In this document: positions 60,173-64,000 of the stretch, piece after piece
Numbering within the stretch: position 1 is the first letter of the stretch
Layout of the letters: every line of letters starts with the position of its first letter
Assembly (NCBI GenBank): GCA_032160545.1
Contig: JAVHVN010000136.1
Location: 1 to 64,000 of the forward strand
Direction of reading: 5' to 3'
Length of the DNA stretch: 64,000 nucleotides
Origin: DATGFB01 sp032160545
GTDB lineage: Bacteria > Actinomycetota > Actinomycetes > Mycobacteriales > Jatrophihabitantaceae
Made by a program: the position numbers and the translations under genes
Notes under the pieces: model-generated
Told to the model about the DNA's origin: nothing
Databases searched by the model: none
Seen by the model: the letters and a program-made list of their open reading frames with translations, nothing else

Positions 60173-60607
60173 GTGAGCACGGGCTCGCCGTCCGGTCAGG
60201 GATCGGGCGTCGCCGACCGGTTGGGTCTTCAGCCGGGAATGATCGTCATGGAGATCGGGTACGACGGCGACGTCGACGGCGAGATCCGCTCCGCCATCGA
60301 GGAGCACACCGGCGAGGGACTCGTCCCCGAAGACTCCGACGAGGTCGTCGACGTCGTGCTGCTCTGGTACCGCGAGGGCGACGGTGACCTTGCCGATCTG
60401 CTGGTCGATGCCATCGCTCCGCTGGCGGAATCCGGGTTCATCTGGCTGCTGACCCCCAAGCGGGGACGCCCCGGCTACGTCGAGCCGTCCGACATCGCCG
60501 AGGCGGCCGCCATCGCCGGGCTGTCGCAGACCTCGCTCGCCGCGGCCGGCACGGAGTGGTCGGCGGCGAGATTGGCCGGGCGCAAGGCGAGTGGAGGCAG
60601 GAAGTGA
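60173..60607 (+). CDS. DUF3052 family protein
   Basis: 144 residues from a GTG with GGAGG upstream. The GVADRLGLQPGMIVMEIGYDGDVD start (~11-34) and the LLTPKRGRPGYVEPSDI segment (~92-108) are typical of DUF3052, widespread in actinobacteria and usually between aceE and an AhpE gene, as here. It is soluble and acidic and its function is unknown. It overlaps the peroxiredoxin gene by 4 bp. Confidence 0.82.
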   Translation: MSTGSPSGQGSGVADRLGLQPGMIVMEIGYDGDVDGEIRSAIEEHTGEGLVPEDSDEVVDVVLLWYREGDGDLADLLVDAIAPLAESGFIWLLTPKRGRPGYVEPSDIAEAAAIAGLSQTSLAAAGTEWSAARLAGRKASGGRK

Positions 60608-61083
60608 CCCAGCTCGAGGCCGGGGCGGTCGTGGCAGTCGGCGACGTAGCGCCGGAGTTCACCCTGCGCGACCAGAACAACGAAGAGGTCAGCCTCTCGC
60701 AGTTCCGTGGCGATCGGGCCGTGCTGGTCGTGTTCTACCCACTCGCCTTCACCGGCATCTGCACCGGTGAACTCTGCGCCGTGCGCGATGACATCTCGGC
60801 GTTTCAGAACGACGACCTGCAGATCCTGACGATCAGCGTCGACTCGCCGTACGTACACAAGGTGTGGGCAGAGCGCGAGGGCTACCAGTTCCCGCTGCTG
60901 TCCGACTTCTGGCCGCACGGTGCGGTCGCGCAGAAGTTCGGCGTGTTCAACGAGCGCGCGGGCTTCGCCGACCGGGGCACGTTCCTGGTCGATGTCGACG
61001 GCATCGTGCGCTTCGCCGAGCGCAACTCACCCGGCGACGGCCGCGACCCGCAGGACTGGCGCGACGCCATCGCCGCGCTCTGA
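60604..61083 (+). CDS. ahpE: Peroxiredoxin, AhpE type
   Basis: 159 residues from a GTG overlapping the DUF3052 stop. The peroxidatic Cys53 sits in FYPLAFTGICTGE, the Prx PxxxTxxC motif. Cys58 (GELC) follows five residues later, where mycobacterial AhpE usually has no Cys. It reduces peroxides and is recharged by mycothiol/mycoredoxin in relatives. Cys58 might act as a resolving residue, which is unproved. Confidence 0.87.
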   Translation: MTQLEAGAVVAVGDVAPEFTLRDQNNEEVSLSQFRGDRAVLVVFYPLAFTGICTGELCAVRDDISAFQNDDLQILTISVDSPYVHKVWAEREGYQFPLLSDFWPHGAVAQKFGVFNERAGFADRGTFLVDVDGIVRFAERNSPGDGRDPQDWRDAIAAL

Positions 61084-61097
61084 CGCGCAGGCGCCGG

Positions 61098-61961
61098 TCA
61101 TCGGCGCACCGGCCGGCCGTACCGGTCGGCGAGCTTGTCGGCCAGCGACAGCTCGCCGCTCGGCGCCAGTGGTGGTTCCGGCTCCTCGTCGAAGTCCCGC
61201 TCCGGCCCGTCGCGTCGCGACTCGGCGCGCGCCATCGCGAGCGGCGCGGCCAACGCGAGCACCGCGAACAGGTACCACTGGATCACGTACGCGACGTGCT
61301 GCGGTTCGACGGCGCCACCGGCCGGATTCGACAGGTCGGGAGCCGGGATCGTCTCCAGCGAGCCGATGCCGGTCTGGTTGGCAGTCAGCTCCGCGTAACC
61401 GTTGAAGACGGGCGATCCGAGCCGCACCGCCTGCTCACGCGGGTTGATCGTCTCGACCTCGGTGCCGTGCAGCGAGGCCGACCGGTCGTCCTTCGTGTCG
61501 CCCGGCTCGACGCGCGCCCGGATCTGCTGACGACCGACCGGCGGTGCCGGCACCACCGGCGTCGTGCCCGACGTGTCCTCGGCGACGAAACCGCGGACGA
61601 CCAACAGCGTGCCCGCGTCGGTGCGGAACGGCGTGAGCACCAGGTACCCGGTCGTGCCGTTCACCGACTGGTGCCGGACGAGCACCTGGTGGGATCCGTC
61701 GAAGCTGCCGGTCGCCGTTACCAGCCGGTACTGGATGCGGTGATCGGCCGGGCGCTTGGCGCCGGTCACCGGCAGCACGTCGGCGACCGCGGCGGGGGGC
61801 TGATGGGCGTTGTGCCGCAGTGCGTCGTTCGCGGAGATCTTCTGCTCGAGGCGGGTGATCTGCCACGTCCCGGCGAGCACGCAGATGCTCGCGACGAGGA
61901 GCATGAGCACCGACAACGCGGCGTAGCGCGGCTGGCGCAGCGTCCTCAGCACGCCCATCAC
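61098..61961 (-). CDS. SURF1 family cytochrome oxidase assembly protein
   Basis: 287 residues. It has one membrane helix near the N terminus (~14-32), a large outer domain, and a second helix at ~230-250 (YVIQWYLFAVLALAAPLAM). GTWQITRLEQK (~31-41) and RGFV in LLVVRGFV are the family marks. SURF1 helps load heme a into cytochrome aa3 oxidase. The C-terminal tail is charged. Confidence 0.83.
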   Translation of the reverse strand: MMGVLRTLRQPRYAALSVLMLLVASICVLAGTWQITRLEQKISANDALRHNAHQPPAAVADVLPVTGAKRPADHRIQYRLVTATGSFDGSHQVLVRHQSVNGTTGYLVLTPFRTDAGTLLVVRGFVAEDTSGTTPVVPAPPVGRQQIRARVEPGDTKDDRSASLHGTEVETINPREQAVRLGSPVFNGYAELTANQTGIGSLETIPAPDLSNPAGGAVEPQHVAYVIQWYLFAVLALAAPLAMARAESRRDGPERDFDEEPEPPLAPSGELSLADKLADRYGRPVRR

Positions 61962-62029
61962 GGTACGTGCCCCGGCCGGCAGCGCACCGCGTCGGTACCC
62001 TGATCCCGGCCCGCCGGACGGGGCCGTCG

Positions 62030-62104
62030 GGGCGCTTAGCTCAGTGGAAGAGCACTCGGTTTACACCCGAGCGGTCACTGGTTCGAACCCAGTAGCGCCC
62101 ACCA
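62030..62104 (+). tRNA. tRNA-Val (anticodon UAC)
   Basis: 75 nt with CCA encoded. GGGCGCT pairs with AGCGCCC; the anticodon stem CTCGG/CCGAG encloses TTTACAC with anticodon TAC; the T loop is GTTCGAA. The 9-mer CGCCCACCA that ends the gene is repeated once directly after it. Confidence 0.93.
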
Positions 62105-62241
62105 CGCCCACCACGTCCACCTCGAACCGAGGACCCTCCGGATGAGGCAGCCCGAGACGATCTGTCCCGAGACTCCGGCTGGCGGGCTCGGCGTATTCCG
62201 AAGCACGGCTCGCCAGTGGTGCCCGCACTCGGCCGGGTAGC

Positions 62242-62258
62242 CTGAACGATGTGTTCAG
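62242..62258. promoter_or_regulatory. TetR operator, upstream copy
   Basis: CTGAAC-N5-GTTCAG, 40 bp before the TetR gene start. The same pattern recurs at 62947-62969 before the MFS gene, so both are probably bound by the regulator encoded between them. Confidence 0.65.
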
Positions 62259-62298
62259 TAAGTCCTCGAGTTCGTGATGGGCTAGGAGTGAGTGGCCG

Positions 62299-62937
62299 GT
62301 GGTTGCAGTAGCCGATGGTGACGGAGGTGCGCTCAGCGGCGCTCCTGCGCGTACCGGGCGCCCTCGCAGTGAGGCGCGTCGAGCGGCGATCCTGGCGGCC
62401 GCCGGCGATCTGATGATGGAGGGCGGCCTGCGGGCGGCGACGATGGAGGCGATCGCGGCGCGCGCCGGGGTGGGAAAGGCCACTGTCTACAAGTGGTGGC
62501 CTTCACGTGGGGCGGTCGCGCTCGAGGGGTTCATGCTCCGGGCGGCCGACTCCTGGTCCCTGCCTGAGGGGGCATCGGCACCCCAGGCGCTGCGAATCCT
62601 CGCGGTGGCTGCGGTCCGCCTGTTCATCCACTCGCCTGCGGGCCCGCTGATGCGTGGGCTGGCCGCCGACGCGCAGTCGGATCCCGAGATCGCCCAGGCG
62701 CTGCGAGAGCAGTGGCTCGGGCCGCGCCGAGCGGTGGCTGCCGAGATCATTCGCGAGGGCATCGCGCGCGGCGAACTGCGCGCGGACCTGGACGTGGCAT
62801 CGGCAATCGACCTCGTCTTCGCTCCCGTCTACTACCGGCTGCTGTTCAGCCACGAGCCACTGGATGAGGCCTTCGCGGAGCGCTACATCGACCAGGTGCT
62901 GCACGGAATCGCCGAGACGGGGAATAGCCGCGCGTAG
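62299..62937 (+). CDS. TetR/AcrR-family repressor
   Basis: 212 residues from a GTG. The N-terminal helix-turn-helix ATMEAIAARAGVGKATVYKWW (~46-66) is canonical, followed by a TetR_C ligand domain (FAPVYYRLLFSHEPLDEAF near the end). The same palindrome flanks the gene on both sides, which predicts autorepression and control of the MFS pump 51 bp downstream. The inducer is probably a substrate of that pump. Confidence 0.87.
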   Translation: MVAVADGDGGALSGAPARTGRPRSEARRAAILAAAGDLMMEGGLRAATMEAIAARAGVGKATVYKWWPSRGAVALEGFMLRAADSWSLPEGASAPQALRILAVAAVRLFIHSPAGPLMRGLAADAQSDPEIAQALREQWLGPRRAVAAEIIREGIARGELRADLDVASAIDLVFAPVYYRLLFSHEPLDEAFAERYIDQVLHGIAETGNSRA

Positions 62938-62946
62938 CGGCTTCTT

Positions 62947-62969
62947 TTACTGAACGCACTGTTCAGTAA
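62947..62969. promoter_or_regulatory. TetR operator, downstream copy before the MFS gene
   Basis: TTACTGAAC-GCACT-GTTCAGTAA, two exact 9-bp arms around 5 bases, 19 bp before the MFS ATG. It contains the CTGAAC-N5-GTTCAG core found upstream of the tetR gene. Confidence 0.7.
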
Positions 62970-62988
62970 CTAGCCCGCGGAGCGATCT

Positions 62989-64000
62989 ATGAGAACTCGG
63001 CCCACACTCGCCACCCCAACCGCTCTGGCCACCGAGCCCCCGGGCTTCCCGGTCGGATCCGCCCGCACGCTGCGGTGGATTACGGTCACCCTGGCATTCG
63101 CGTGCGGTGCGAGCGTGGCCAATCTGTACTACGCCCAGCCACTTCTGAGCGTCATCGGCCACGCCTTCCACGTCGGCCAGGGCACGGCAGCGACAGTCGT
63201 GACCGCGACGCAGGTCGGGTACGCACTGGGCCTGGCGCTCCTGCTGCCCCTCGGCGATCTCTGGGAGAACCGGCGGCTTGCGTCCCGCACGCTGCTGCTG
63301 ACGGCGGCCGCCCTGGCGGTGGCCGCTTTCGCACCAGCCTTCTGGGTCTTCCTGGTGGTGTCGGCAATGATCGGGGTGACTTCGGTGGTCGCGCAGATCC
63401 TGATCCCCCTCGCCGCACATCTGGCGCCGCCGGAAGCCCGCGGAAAGCTCGTCGGGCAGGTGACCAGCGGGCTGCTCCTCGGCATCATGCTCGCCCGCTC
63501 CATCTCCAGCTTCGCTGCGGCGGCCTGGGGCTGGCGAAGTATCTACGTCATCTCCGCGGCCGTCATGCTGCTCACCTCTTTCACGCTGGCCAAGATGCTG
63601 CCGGTTCGGCAACCCACGCACACCGCGCGCTACGGGGCGCTTCTGTCGTCGGTCCTACACATGGCTCGCAGCGAGCCGGTACTGGTGCGCCGAGCTCTGA
63701 CGCAGGCGTGCCTGTTCGGGGCCTTCACTGCGTACTGGACAGCAGTCCCCTTCGAGCTGATCGGCCGCCACCACTTGTCCCAGGCGGGCGTGGGCGTTTT
63801 CGCCCTCGTCGGCGCCGCCGGCGCGGCGGCGGCGCCGATCGCCGGGCGGCTGGGCGACGCGGGACGTGGCACGGTTGTCCGCCTCTGCGCCGTCGTCCTG
63901 GGCGTGCTGTCGATGCTCGTGGCGGGGTTGGGGGCATCCAGTCTGTTAGCGCTGGCCTTGGGCGGCGTGCTCCTGGACTTCGCCGTCCAAACGCACCAGG
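62989..64000 (+). CDS. MFS transporter, drug-efflux type (3' end outside window)
   Basis: 337 residues are visible before the window ends. GGAG lies seven bases before the ATG. The reading shows about ten hydrophobic helices; SVANLYYAQPLL in helix 1, LLLPLGDLWENRR between helices 2 and 3, and GKLVGQVTSGLLLGIMLAR in helix 5 mark a DHA1-type 12-helix pump. It would export small molecules using proton influx. Control by the adjacent TetR protein is predicted. Confidence 0.85.
   Translation, partial: MRTRPTLATPTALATEPPGFPVGSARTLRWITVTLAFACGASVANLYYAQPLLSVIGHAFHVGQGTAATVVTATQVGYALGLALLLPLGDLWENRRLASRTLLLTAAALAVAAFAPAFWVFLVVSAMIGVTSVVAQILIPLAAHLAPPEARGKLVGQVTSGLLLGIMLARSISSFAAAAWGWRSIYVISAAVMLLTSFTLAKMLPVRQPTHTARYGALLSSVLHMARSEPVLVRRALTQACLFGAFTAYWTAVPFELIGRHHLSQAGVGVFALVGAAGAAAAPIAGRLGDAGRGTVVRLCAVVLGVLSMLVAGLGASSLLALALGGVLLDFAVQTHQ

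Noticed and set aside
62061..62483. A 140-residue minus-strand protein ending in GFEPVTARV
   Set aside because: It reads antisense through tRNA-Val; this C terminus is the familiar artefact of translating a tRNA complement.

Overview
The window is very GC-rich and gene-dense. No stretch without a gene exceeds about 215 bp, and the two longest gaps are 5188-5400 and 62105-62298. GTG starts are frequent, 4-bp GTGA/ATGA overlaps between genes are common, and there are many F420/flavin enzymes. A PIG-L/mycothiol-type deacetylase, DUF3052 and DUF3145 proteins, a type II fatty-acid-synthase operon with an acyl-CoA carboxylase beta subunit, a homodimeric-type AceE and KstR-type steroid operators together point to a free-living, mostly aerobic actinomycete. 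Genus cannot be fixed from the sequence. No transposase, integrase, phage gene or CRISPR array was seen. The window cuts a glycosyltransferase at its left end and an MFS transporter at its right end.

Layout. 1-5.2 kb: glycosyltransferase tail, a ketosteroid isomerase homologue behind a KstR-like box, NDH-2, a secreted beta-propeller, DUF4395 and PIG-L proteins. 5.4-12.7 kb: two DUF202 membrane proteins, an acetyltransferase, two luciferase-like monooxygenases, a GAF-LuxR regulator, a flavin oxidase and small accessory enzymes. 12.7-20.6 kb: a phytoene-desaturase-like flavoenzyme, sbcD-sbcC, a PfpI-type protein, and a Rieske/CDGSH pair. 20.6-28.3 kb: a PAPS supply operon (IclR regulator-cysD-cysNC-cysQ) diverges from a DUF1214-SDR-sulfotransferase operon, with a 28-bp KstR-like palindrome between them. 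28.3-30.0 kb: an SRPBCC protein and a Vms1/Rv2629-like protein. 30.0-39.8 kb: a complete selenocysteine locus (selD, tRNA-Sec, selA, selB) beside a selenocysteine-containing formate dehydrogenase (fdhA with in-frame UGA and SECIS hairpin, fdhB, nrfD-type anchor). 39.8-45.2 kb: ChaB-like protein, UdgX uracil-DNA glycosylase, cation efflux, sirtuin, formaldehyde dehydrogenase, LysE exporter. 45.3-53.6 kb: DUF3145, tandem-TerD protein, then the FAS-II operon fasR/fabD-fabH-acpP-fabF-accD. 53.7-62.1 kb: PHP, pirin, aldo-keto reductase, Hsp20 behind a CIRCE element, a MhuD-like heme monooxygenase overlapping aceE, DUF3052, AhpE-type peroxiredoxin, SURF1 and tRNA-Val. 62.2-64 kb: a TetR regulator with matching operators on both sides, and an MFS pump.

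How the genes work together. The sulfur operon makes and recycles PAPS and APS, and its divergent partner consumes PAPS, so the pair reads as one sulfation module that probably belongs to the steroid (KstR) regulon. The selenium genes supply Sec for the formate dehydrogenase beside them. The FAS-II genes and aceE form a core acetyl/malonyl-to-fatty-acid block. Four genes elsewhere (Rieske protein, SRPBCC protein, ChaB-like protein and its neighbour) share a GGTT-N16-GGGTAC-like promoter typical of actinobacterial stress sigma factors, which suggests a scattered stress regulon.
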